From Takakia lepidozioides (taxonomy: Eukaryota; Streptophyta; Takakiopsida; Takakiales; Takakiaceae): 64,000 nucleotides of DNA. Of this stretch, positions 47,887-58,800 are shown in pieces. Positions within the stretch are counted from its first letter, which is position 1, and each line of letters starts with the position of its first letter. Below the pieces are notes generated by a model. The model was not told the DNA's origin and made no database searches. It was given only the letters and a program-made list of their open reading frames with translations. The translations under genes and the position numbers were made by a program. The stretch covers positions 6,262,001-6,326,000 of the forward strand of contig CM060734.1 in the NCBI GenBank assembly GCA_030704615.1, given 5' to 3'.

Positions 47887-48772
47887 GAACGAGGCGAGGT
47901 TGACCTCGACGCCTATCCTGAGACGACCTATCAGGGGGCGTCCCTTTCAGCTGCATACGGATTGGAGCATGCTGGGGCTTGGAGCGGTGCTCACACAGGT
48001 GGATGATGAGGGAAGAGAGTTCGTAGTGGCTTATGCTAGCCGCTCAAACAACGCTGCAGAGGCTAAGTACAGCTCATATGAGGGAGAGTGCTTAGCTGCA
48101 GTGTGGGCCGTGACACACTTCAGGTGCTATCTATACGGCAATCTTTTCACCCTTGTCACGGATCACCAGCCACTCAAGTGGTTGATGGAGTCAGACAAGC
48201 TTACGGGGAGGCTTGCACGGTGGGCACTCATACTCCAGGAGTATGACTTTCAGGTTGTGCATCGACCGGGTTTGGTCAATCGGGATGCGGATGGATTGAG
48301 TCGCAATCCATGCATGAGCCAGCAGGATGACACTGAAGCTCGGTGGCATGGTGAGACGGACGAGGAGATGGTGCCAGGATGGCACGCATCTGTATTTTTG
48401 TGTATCTTGGCATCGGGAGGTCAGGTTGGACCTATAACAGGGATGACTGTAGATGGAGTGTCTAAGGACCCTGAGGCTAGTGATGAGCCAGGTGGTGCCA
48501 GAGATATACATGAGGATTCGGCTGTGTCGGACTACCTCCGCACGGGAGACACGACAGCCACTGTGACTGCCAGGGAGAGGGATCGGTTCCTGCAACGAGC
48601 CAAGAGGTTCAAGTGGGAGGGGATACACCTACTTCGAGTGTGGAAGGATGGTCGGGTGAGGATTGTGCCTCACCCCACACAGCGTGCACGGTTAGTGCGG
48701 CATGCCCATGAGGAGTTGGGGCATTTTGGAGTGCGACGCACTCACAGTTTACTGCAGGGGCAGTATTGGTAG
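47879..48772 (+). pseudogene. Gypsy RNase H and start of integrase
   Basis: RNase H of the Ty3 type: LHTDWSMLGLGAVL with the first catalytic Asp, YSSYEGECLAAVWA with the Glu, LVTDHQPLKWL, and HRPGLVNRDADGLSR. It is followed by a linker and the first half of the integrase HHCC zinc site (HAHEELGHFG). TAG at 48,770-48,772 stands after QYW, where a second Trp is usual, separating the two His from the two Cys. This frame differs from that of the reverse transcriptase. Confidence 0.85.
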
Positions 48773-48778
48773 CGTGAT

Positions 48779-49948
48779 ATGCATAAAGAGGTGCAACAGT
48801 TCGTGGCTAGGTGCATGGTATGTGACAGGGTGCGTGCTTCATTCAACGCCCCTACACCACAGTTGCATCCTTTACCAATCATGGGATTGGGCTACAGGTG
48901 GAGTCTTGACTTCGCAGGACCGTTGCCACTGACTATGCGCCACCACAGATATGTGTTGGTGACGGTGGAGCACTTCTCCAAGTGGATTGAGTTGGTTCCA
49001 TTGCCTGACAAGGCTAGTGAGGGGGCTGCGTATGCATTCTTGGATCGTGTGCTTAGCCAATTTGGTGCTCCAGCTGAGGTACTCACGGACCAAATGAGAG
49101 AGTTCTTGGGGGAGTTTCAGGCTTTGTGTGATAAAACATTGATAGACCACCGCACCACTTCTCGGGATCATCCTGAGGCTGATGGCTTAGCAGAGAGAGT
49201 TGTTCAGACGGTGAAGAGGGATTTGCGCAAGTATGGCTTGCAGAAGGGACACCTAGGAGATTGGGATCTTCAGGTTCCTTGGTTAGCCATGGGCTACAGG
49301 TTCAGCAAACAAGCATCACTTGCCTCCTTCTCACCATATTTCCTTCTCTTTGGCCGAGAGCCGGATTTGCCTGCAGCCATTCGTAGGGACACTGCTCAAG
49401 TCCTTAACCTTGACGATCCGGACGTGTGGGTACGTGCATGTGATCAGCGTGCAGAGTTGTTCAAGAAAGTCATGCCCATGGCTTTTGAGAACCTTGCCAT
49501 TGCACAGCACCGTGATACGTTGAGGTATGCTTCTATACGTGGTGGAGGATATCGTCCTGGGGTTCGGAGGTTTAGCCCTGGTGACTATGTTTATTTGCAG
49601 CAGACTGCTCCTACGACTCTGGATGTTACTGCAGGGCGTGTTATTCTGAGGGTTCGAGAGGTGTTGCCCTCAGGGGTCCTGATCTTGGAGGGTCGGGATG
49701 GCATGACTTGGAAGGACCATGTGCGTAATTGTGCGCCATGTCACCTTCCCAATGTCGATGGCAGAGTTGACCCAAACTTGGCAGTGGTACCTGCAGGTTT
49801 GAGGTGCATGCTCTGTGGGTCTGCCAAAGGGGCAGCCACCATTGTGGTGTGTGATCGATGCTCAAGGGGTTGGCATATGGGATGCTTGACACCACCTCTT
49901 GAGAAGGTTCCTGACGGAGATTGGTTGTGTCCACACTGCTTGGGATAG
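48779..49948 (+). pseudogene. Gypsy integrase core with C-terminal PHD finger
   Basis: Integrase joins cDNA to chromosomal DNA. In order: the Cys half of the HHCC site (CMVCDR); the DDE core with SLDFAGPL, VLTDQMREF (Met replaces the usual Gly) and DHPEADGLAERVVQTVK with the Glu; a GPF-like/SH3-like segment (FSPGDYVYLQQ, VREVLPSGVLILEGRDG); and at 49,804-49,944 a PHD finger (C-x2-C, C-x2-C, H-x2-C, W-L-C-P-H-C spacing). A PHD finger here takes the place of the chromodomain seen in chromoviruses and could direct integration to marked histones. This segment is open, but it is cut from the upstream half by the TAG at 48,770. Confidence 0.9.
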
Positions 49949-50193
49949 TGGCAGTGGACATGACTAGAGGTAGCTAACAAGACATGGGAGACCAAGCTCA
50001 TAGGAGTCAATACATGAGATCCCAAGCTCAAGTTCATAGGTTGCAAGACAGCGACTAACGATAGGGCAACTCTTGCACCCGGCCTTTTGATCTATCGAGT
50101 TTGAGTGTAGTAGGGATAGTGGTGGAGGACTTAGTGAGGCTATGATCACTATCACATCTTGTGGCTACCTGGACTTAGAGGGACCTAAGCACC
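49949..50193. other. 3' untranslated part of the gypsy element
   Basis: No gene recognised between the PHD finger stop and the polypurine tract. Confidence 0.5.
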
Positions 50194-50208
50194 AGCTAGG
50201 GGGGCAAT
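50194..50208 (+). promoter_or_regulatory. Polypurine tract beside the 3' LTR
   Basis: The AGGGGGG run followed by CAAT directly precedes the LTR's TGTGTGG. A purine run at this position primes plus-strand synthesis in LTR elements. Confidence 0.7.
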
Positions 50209-50715
50209 TGTGTGGACTAGTGACTGCCATAGTGGGCAGCATAGTGGCAGCCTAGTGATTGACTAGTTGTAGCCTAGTGGTTGGACTAGTGGCTGGACTA
50301 GTGGTGGACTAGTGGTATACTAGTGTGTGGTGTGCACATGTGTTGTGTGGTTTTGGACAGCGATGTAGTTGTGTGGCGATATGTATGCGCACGACAGCTG
50401 TCAAGTTATCTTACCACTAGTGTGAAACTAGCTAGGAAATAACTAGCTTTTACATATTGACATTTGGGATTGGCCCAAGTGTCAATCCAGGGGTCAAGGC
50501 AGATTTAGGCCCTGGAGTGGTTATCTTCACGGCAAGCGCGGGAGGCTCATCTTTCTCGAGTTGAGCCTCACCGTGCCTAGCTATAGCGCCGTAGTGTGGA
50601 TTCCCCATGGCATGGGGTGCACTTGGCTTGACTTGTATTTGAGTGATGAGGTTATATATGCATGAGTTTATGCTTCAGCTTTGTGAGCTTGTGCTTGTAT
50701 TCTTCTTCTTTATCA
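50209..50715 (+). repeat. Complete 3' LTR (507 bp, TG...CA)
   Basis: It begins TGTGTGGACTAGTG and ends CTTTATCA. The first 185 bp are rich in ACTAGTG repeats; the rest matches the 5' partial LTR. It contains GAGGTTATATATGCATG as a possible TATA-type promoter core. Confidence 0.85.
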
Positions 50716-50716
50716 T

Positions 50717-50904
50717 TGTGTGGACTAGTGACTGCCATAGTGGGCAGCATAGTGGCAGCCTAGTGATTGACTAGTTGTAGCCTAGTGGTTGGACTAGTGG
50801 CTGGACTAGTGGTGGACTAGTGGTATACTAGTGTGTGGTGTGCACATGTGTTGTGTGGTTTTGGACAGCGATGTAGTTGTGTAACGATATGTATGCGCAC
50901 GACA
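50717..50904 (+). repeat. Extra partial LTR (first ~188 bp) joined after the 3' LTR
   Basis: It nearly duplicates 50,209-50,396, beginning TGTGTGGACTAGTG one base after the 3' LTR's CA and ending at GCACGACA. It supplies exactly the part missing from the 5' LTR. Confidence 0.85.
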
Positions 50905-53900
50905 CAACCCTGGTTACACTGTTTTAACTTAGAGATTACCAAGCAGCTAGCGTGATGGGCTTTTCAGATTACATAACACCTGTTTCAAGGTTGCCAAGCG
51001 ATGTCATTGGAACCATCTTTTGAATTTGAAACAGGTTCAGTTTTACTATGTTGACTTGGAAAGTACCAAGCAGTGCTTGACTTGGAAGAATACCAAAGCA
51101 GTGGTCTTGTTGGGCTTTTTCAAAATACAGAGGGGCTGGTTTAACTTATCAAACTAGCCTTTTGGAATACCCTTTGAGTTGGTGTTGTCTATAAAGTTCT
51201 GATTATGCTCATTGTAGCACTCCACTCTGATTGAGTTTTGGAGAGATGATTGGAAAACCAGATCCAGACCTTTGTGCATTCATGGAACATAGACATAGCA
51301 TGCTGGCTGGTCTACATTATCAGGCTGGGCTCTTGGAATTGCAACACCTGCAACTCATTCTTAAAGGCTCAAGTGTTTATGCTGATCTGGTATGTACCAA
51401 AGGTGGTGTTGGTCCCGATTGTTTTATAAGAAAAACAAGACTCCTTCAATGATGAATGACATATTCTGAATCTAGGGTGATGGTTGTTTTGGAAATCCCA
51501 CCCTCCCACCCTAATTTTTCATGTGTTTTCAGGAAGATGACATGAGTTTTTATCAGGTAAGATACTGCCTATGGAAGGTGAAGTTAGATAGTGCCTTGTT
51601 ATGAGGCTGATTTGTCGTTAATTTGACAAAGACCTTGTTTGGTCTTGTCCATGTCCCGACAAGACATAGTATCTTCCCTCTCTATTCTTGACCAGTGTAC
51701 TTAGTGGTTTCTGTACACACACTCTCTCTCTCTCACCTGCCATTTTCCAGTTTTCTTACTATGATGTACTAACACCTTTAATGGCTTTTGCATGGGTCTA
51801 GGAAAGCCATGGGGGTATCAGCCCCCTATACCTCCATAACAATAGTGTGGAACAACAAATACCTCATAAGGTATGATGATCCTCTCCAACAAAAATTTGT
51901 TGGCGGATTGGACAACGAGAGAAAGGCATCGCTGATATTACTTGAAGAACATCTAAGGGTTTCTTGCATACTGATATTATGAGCTAGGCCCGGGTAAAAC
52001 AGCCTGTTAGAGTATGTGTGTACACCTTCTACATGATCCGGTCAATGCACTTTACACCTGTTAACTGGTAACCTGTAGTTGATGCCTTATGTCAGCATCA
52101 GATCCCTTATGATGAAAAGCCTTCCCTACTCGTGGGCTTTAATATTTCTCCTGGATGTGGGTTTGCTCTTTATAGCACCACTAAAAAAATGCCCAGGTGT
52201 AACGTGATATGTCCTTTTTCCATACCTTAAGGAAATCTGGTTTTAAAACCATAAAGCTGGCTGATATGGTGAAAAGATGGGCAGCAGATTGTTGCCAATG
52301 TTCTTATTCACATGTTCATGTTGTGAATCACGGGCAGTAGACTACTGCCACTGGCTGAAGAACACAAGTTCTTATTCATACCTTTGGAAAAACGGTTCTA
52401 ACCATAAAGTTGGCTGATATGGTGGAAAAATGTGCAGTAATTTACTGCCATCGGTTGAAGAACACCTGTAATTTTTGAACTCTTGCGTGCCCAGCTATAT
52501 GAATGTTTTGTCCATATTTTCTCTTGACTTGGGAAGCAGAGACTGTAGCTTTTTAACCAAAGATAAAACTACATCGCACGGAGATCCTTCCTTGGTCTCT
52601 ACTTCTTTACAAGAGCTCGTTGACAAGATAAGAGGTAACATGGAAAACGCATGACTCTATATTTTTGCCAAGTTTGATTTATGCTATGCCAATGTTCACT
52701 CGTGATCTGAGGGCAGAGAGAATGTAGACCTTTTATCTTTTTGGTATTCAAGTCCAAGGATAGAACTACATTGTAGAGGGAGAGCCTTATGAGAATGGGT
52801 CTGGTATGCACTCCCTTACGGGGTGAGTGCATACCACACTCACTCCATAAGGGACTGCCATGCCAGGGGTTGGATGGTGGGCGCCCCCTCTCTCCCTCTC
52901 TCTAATTATCTGTTTGGGATTAACAAATTTTTTCCTAAGCCTACTTGGTTTGGAAATACCTTCTTTCTAATCCCTGATGGAATATGTTTTGAATTTCATC
53001 CATTCCGGATGAAAAATATGCCAGGTATAATCCCTAATTGGATGAATTATTGTCTTGAGCTTTACCACTAAGGATGTAGCCTGCAATTCTTCATCCATGA
53101 CGGATTACATCCATCCTGGATGTTACCCTAACGGATGTAACTCTAATGAAGTGCAAAATTTCATCCCAATGGATGAAATCACGGGATGGTTTGCTAACCG
53201 CCTCTCTACCCTAAGCACGGCACGATACTCGTGCTTGTTTTCTCTGGAGGATGGCGATGGCAGCTGAGCTAAGTGCTCGAGCATCACGATCCGCGTGCAT
53301 TTTGTTTTTTCTTGCGCGATGGCGACAGGCCCTTCTGTTTCCCGCACTGGCAAATGACCTACTGCTGTGTTTGCATGCAATCTTTCTTATTCATGAAGCA
53401 GCAGCGCTCATAAGGTGATGGGGGAAGTATCATGCACTTTGTAAAATATGCAATTTGTCCTCAAGTATCCCAATTTGTTGCATTCTGCTGTGATCTCTTG
53501 AGATTCAGGTGTTGAATGCCGCAGCGTCCCACTCCACAAACGATTAAAGTTCTTTGTGGTGTCGCATCCATGTTTTACTTTTGATCAATTTATGCATGTT
53601 GGACATGGATAGCAACTGTGAAGACCTGCTACTCACCTCGTGCATCCTCACTAACACACATCTTGATGTGGTGGTTTTTGGGACGGGCACAGGTGAGGGT
53701 CTTCACTTGATGTGTATTTTTTTAAGTTTGCAGATGATCAAAGGACTTGGCGATGGTGACGATTGACGCTACATACAGCTTCAGTGGGGCATCTGATACG
53801 ATTCGGCCTCTCAACCTTAATCCTTTTTGGTTTTTATGGGTCGTAACCTGATTATAAGTCAGTTTTCTGGTATGATACCAGTCTGAACTTTGGCACCATA

Positions 53901-54612
53901 TTAGTGGGGTTTTCGACCCGATTGTAAATCAGTTTTCTGGCATGATACCAGTCTGAGCTTCGGCTGCATTTTGATATGGTGCTAGAGTACCATCTCCAGA
54001 CCTTATAAGGCTATCCAATGATGCTTAAGATAGGCCTTCTTATGCTGATTTAACACGGTAAGTACCAAGCGGTAGTTTTTGAACATTGAGGTCAGAGTTC
54101 TAAATTTAAAACAGCCGTGGTTACACTGTTTAAACTTATAGATTACCAAGCAGCTAGCGTGATGGGCTTTTCAGATTACATAACACCTGTTTTAAGGTTG
54201 CCAAGTGATGCCATTGGAACCATCCTTTGAAACAGGTTCAGTTTTACTATGTTGACTTGGAAAGTACCAAGCAGTACTTGACTTGGAAGAATACCAAGCA
54301 GTGGTCTTGTTGGGCTTTTTCAAAATACAGAGGGGCTGGTTTAACTTATCAAACTAGCCTTTTGGAATACCCTTTGAGTTGGTGTTGTCTATAAAGTTCT
54401 GATTATGCTCATTGTAGCACTCCACTCTGATTGAGTTTTGGAGAGATGATTGGAAAACCAGATCCAGACCTTTGTGCATTCATGGAACATAGACATAGCA
54501 TGCTGGCTGGTCTACATTATCAGGCTGGGCTCTTGGAATTGCAACACCTGCAACTCATTCTTAAAGGCTCAAGTGTTTATGCTGATCTGGTATGTACCAA
54601 AGGTGGTGTTGG
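50905..54612. repeat. Array 2: rest of F1, complete F2 and start of F3
   Basis: F1 ends at 51,157. F2 is 51,158-54,357 (3,200 bp). F3 starts at 54,358 and stops matching near 54,612. With the gypsy removed, F1 is about 3,190 bp. F2 repeats the F1 hairpin (52,802-52,834), CT tract and GGATGAAAT cluster. The short ORFs have no recognisable domain. Confidence 0.9.
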
Positions 54613-55465
54613 TCCCAATAGCTGGTTCAGGAACAAGAAAGAAGCCATAACGCTCCGTTGGCAATCAACAATCTACTTTCCACTTTGCATGTTAGGGCAG
54701 TATTTGCTGTGGTTGGTGAAGCAGCTCGATTTGATGAGGTGTTTTGTGATGATGAAGATCACATGTTGGCCTACATAACTGCTACATTGGAAGAGCAAGA
54801 CGCCAATGAGTTGAGGATTGCTTGTGAAGATGATTCACTGACATCACGCCTGTAGCTGAGACGAGACATTATAGCAAGGAAGAGACACAACACTCTAATA
54901 GTGGCGATGAGAGATGTGAGGCTCTCTCTAGCTCTGGGAAAGGTGGAGATTTGGAGGATGGGAGGACAATGCCAGTCGACCAGTTGACTGATGACCCTCC
55001 ACGAACCTTGTATCAGCAAAATGAAGTGGCTCTGGGTGTCAAAGAGGATCATGTTAGTCTGCGTGAAGAGGCACCTGAAACTGATGTGCAACGGTGCAAT
55101 GCCACACATGGTCTGAAGAAAAGATGGATACAAGAGTTCGAGGTGGCAACCATGAACTCTGACAAGGAGAAGATGGAGCTAAGGCAGCAGCTGATGGCGA
55201 TGGTTAATTATGAGTGCGAATTGTTTGCCAACCATGGGCACAGCACGACACTACAACTAAGGGAATCATAGACTCACCTGGGCAGCCCTCAAGGGGTCAG
55301 TGCAGCCATCACAGAAAGGGGCGATGCCCCAGAAGCCAGTAAGTACGTACCACCAAACCCGGAAGCTGTCTCTGGAGTTCCACTTTTTTAGCAAACCTTT
55401 TAGGTTGCGTAGGCAGTTAGGCAAACGGCCATTAACGACCGCAGATTGTAACGGCTCTTTCGAGC
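54613..55465. other. Upstream region of the eIF5-mimic gene with two unrecognised ORFs
   Basis: ORFs at 54,658-54,855 (65 codons, acidic) and 54,951-55,271 (106 codons, Glu/Gln-rich, possibly helical) lie on the plus strand. Neither shows a known domain, and they may be exons of a gene disrupted by array 2 or chance ORFs. Confidence 0.35.
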
Positions 55466-55469
55466 ATAG

Positions 55470-55479
55470 TATAAAAAGG
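55470..55479 (+). promoter_or_regulatory. Probable TATA box of the eIF5-mimic gene
   Basis: TATAAAAAGG lies ~380 bp upstream of the predicted ATG at 55,854, leaving a leader of about 350 nt with CT-rich stretches. It is the only strong TATA-like match just upstream. Confidence 0.5.
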
Positions 55480-55853
55480 CTGCACGCAACTTAGAAATTA
55501 CTCTTCTCCCCCTTCCCTGCGCAGTGTCGCATCGGAAAGCCTTACGGCGTACTGAGAGGTTATTTTCTCCTCTCTCTATCAGGGGGCCTGATTTGTGAGC
55601 TGTCGCTCCTAGGTGTTTCCCTTTAAAAAAGAAAAAATTAGAAAAAAAATAATTTGTTGTAGGCTTTCCACGAGGGATACTTTTTGTAGGGTGTACGGCA
55701 ACGAAGGTTAGGGCAGGAGAGGCGAGAGCTCTGCCCTCGCTCGATTCCACTGTCAGTTTTGAAGCTCGTGTTGTCGTTCTGCTCCGTGTGATCTCTACGC
55801 GTAATACTGCTGTCTGTTCCCCAGCCTTCTGTGGTTTTGCCGTTGGCATTGTG

Positions 55854-58800
55854 ATGTTAAACAGCTCAAAGGAGAAGCCGACGCTCGGGTATGTGTGCAA
55901 CCATAACCTTTGGTCAATCTACCCGCATCCCTTTTCTGCACACAGCTATGTTTTTGGTGAAGATGTGCTTGGGAAATGCGTTTCCAAGTGCTATAAGTTT
56001 GTGGAATTTCATGATCTAGGTTTTCTACTCTTTTTTAAGTCGTTTCCGTGCTTAAGTGTTAGGACGGAAGATTTCTTTGTTGAAAGTTTCTTTTATGTTA
56101 CGAAGCAAAAGGGGTTGCAGAGTATTTTGGTGTAATAGATGTTGGCAGTGCCTTATGTCTCAAAGCTGTTGTTTGATTGCAGCGGTACACGGATCAAAAC
56201 CCGCAAGCGGAACATCGCAGTTCCGTTAGACACTGCGACGTTTTCAGATGCTGTGGTGCAAATCTACCTCGCGCATGAGGGTGACTTGGTATGTTTTCTC
56301 CTTCACTCTTGGAGGCTCTGCTCTTGGGTGTCCTAAATGTTTGGTGATTTGTCATGGATGGGTTGCCTGGCTGCCATCTGCTGTGGCTTCATTGTCCTCT
56401 GCAATCATTCTCTCTTGCGCTGGTCAATCCTCGGCCCCCCCCTGGTATTGTATAAATGCCCCGTTCTCTCTCCCCATCACAATCAACTACAAAGTGAACA
56501 ATCTCCTTTAGCCTGTAAATATGCCAAATCTGGTGCAGGAACTTATCGCCAAGGATATTGATGCGGCTGACCTTGACTTTCAAAGATACGGTGACACCTT
56601 CTTCGAGGTGAGTTACGTTTTTGTTCCTTGTGGATTTTGTTTAGGTCACAACTGGCCCATAAGGTGTTAAGAGAAGATAATAGTGTTCGGAGGAGAAGGA
56701 TGAGTTCCCCCTTACACTGGAGGTTTTGGGATATATAAACACCTTTAAGGAGCCTCAAATATCCGACCATACCATGTACTTTGCCCTTTGTACATCGTTG
56801 TGCTGTGTCCCAGGTCTTAGGATGAAAGGTGGAGTTAGTGCAATGAGATTTTTAATTTTATATTTGATGCTAATGCCTCGTCATTGTTAGTCCATTGCTC
56901 CATTATTATGTGTGTAGGTTTGTAGATTTCACCTTATCTCTGGTACACCTATGACAGTCACAACCATGCTTAATAAGAAATTGTCAAGTGTTATTCCTAA
57001 GAAGGGCAAGTTTAGCTAGCTATGATGGTATGCGAGGTTCTGAGTTTAGAAATAAATATTCTCTTAATTATTAATCACATTTAAGAAAGCAAGACAGAGT
57101 TTTCTTTCAGACCTAATATGTGGTAGGGGGTCAATGTAGGTGGTGTTCACTGGCGGGCGCAATCAGCCAGGCACGACTAAACCCGAGGAGGGTGACCGGC
57201 ATCCATATTCAGTGTTGAACTGTGAAGCCACACGGGAGAGTATTTTGCCTTACGTGCTCTATTTTCAGAAGATAATCCGGCGCCGGCCGTTCATGATCAA
57301 GAACCTTGAAAATGTCATGCGCAGACTCCTGCAGTCTTTGGTGGGTTGATATGTGTCTGCCGATTGATTGTTTCTATTGTCTAGTTGCTGACCATATCTC
57401 TGATCTGCCTGTTAGATGTGTAGGTAAGGCTTTCTTCTTTGTGGAATCAGAGTTGTTGTATCATAACAATCTCTTGGACTCAGGGCAGTCGTCAATCATC
57501 AAGGAGATTCATGATGGGACTGATCAAAGATCTCTTAGTAGTTGCTGGAGGAACAAGTTTCATATTGGGAAGCAAGCAGTTAGGCTGGTATGTGTGATGT
57601 ACCCCTCATGGCACTGTGGGATCAATGGGGCAGGAGTTGTATGGAGCAGAGGACAGAAAGAAGCTGGCCATACTTACGGCACTCACATTTTCACAAAAAT
57701 TGTCTGGGCTGCCACCAGAGACGATATTTGCTGCGCTACTCAGTGACAGCTTGGTGGCCAAAGGCACTGTGTTGGGCTTTGTGACAGATGCCTTCACGGA
57801 GTACTTGGTGGAAAACAGCCTGGATGATCTGATTGGCCTTCTGAAAAGAGCAAAAATGGAGGATCGCCTCCTGGACTTCTTCCCTATGCAAAAGCGCACT
57901 ATCGAAGCCTTTGCGGAGCATTTCAAGTATGTGTCAGCCTTGTTGAGTTCATAGTTAACTTTCTTGTAATCATTTTGTCTTTTGTGTGGGAGGTTATACC
58001 CATGTCTCTTTCTTGGTTTCAAGATGTGGGCTGTATTGATTTCCATTCTCAGGTCACATGTCAGACGAAGCCAAGTTTCAAGCAAATGACTTTTGCATGT
58101 ACCTGTGGCTGGGGTCCCTAGTTTGATACTGGGATAGCATTCAAAATGAATGCCTGGACAAGACTCTATACCTTGTGGAGGCAAATGACTGTTTAGGTAC
58201 AAATGTCACTGACAGGTACTTGTATGAAATGCAGTAAGGAGGGACTGGGAATGCTTGTCGAGTACAACACCAAGAAGGTGTTTGATGTGAAGCTGAAGGA
58301 GTTGCGGACAACACTGACAGATCAGATTGCAGAGAACATTGATGTGGCAGAGGTGACTGAGATGGTTAAACAGCGCTGCAAGGAGGCCAGCCTACCTGAT
58401 GTAGATGTGGTGCGCACCATTTGGGATTCTATCATGGATGCGGTACAGTGGTCAGGCAAGAACCAGCAGCAAAATTCCAATCTTGCACTGCGTCAGGTGT
58501 GTTAAAGTGGGGGGGTTCTTTTAGCCCACTTATGTTAGGTAGGTCATCTCTCTCTCTCTCTCTTCCACTCAAACTGGGCACAGGGTCGATGGCCACAAGG
58601 CTGGCCTATGGTTCCGCCTCTGGTCTTGTGGGATCAAGGGAAAGATGTGGAGAGTTGTCCACAACTTGTATGCTCACACCAAAAGCTGTGTCACTGTTAA
58701 CGGACAGAAGTCCAACTTCTTTGACATAGACCAAGGTGTAGCTCAAGGATGTACTCTCTCCCCTCTGCTCTTCAATGTTTTCATCAATCAACTCCTCGAG

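Larger units (their letters stand above)
38692..50904 (+). mobile_element. Ty3/gypsy LTR retrotransposon with an internal DNA methyltransferase and PHD finger (decayed)
   Basis: Inserted in unit F1: array 2 sequence ends at 38,691 and resumes at 50,905, judged against the uninterrupted unit junction near 54,113. Order: partial LTR, long repetitive leader, gag, protease, C5 methyltransferase, reverse transcriptase, RNase H, integrase, PHD finger, polypurine tract, complete LTR, partial LTR. Protease, methyltransferase and reverse transcriptase share one reading frame (frame 1) interrupted only by stops at 45,454, 46,144, 46,621, 46,789 and 46,849. Frameshifts occur in gag and before RNase H. 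No perfect target duplication is visible. LTR copies differ by roughly seven changes over ~330 bp, so the insertion is not very recent. Confidence 0.9.

Noticed and set aside
45454-48772. TAG read as a sense codon in gypsy pol
   Set aside because: The stops stand for different residues (Tyr at one, Trp at another) and frameshifts also occur, while the host gene shows standard usage. Decay is the simpler explanation.
55966-55992. A palindrome-like GGGAAATGCGTTTCC in intron 1 of the eIF5-mimic gene
   Set aside because: It lacks the GCGGYRCCGC core and is short; probably chance similarity to the element palindrome.
57606-58202. 198-codon minus-strand ORF opposite exon 5 of the eIF5-mimic gene
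   Set aside because: It is the shadow of a real, conserved exon on the plus strand and matches no known family.
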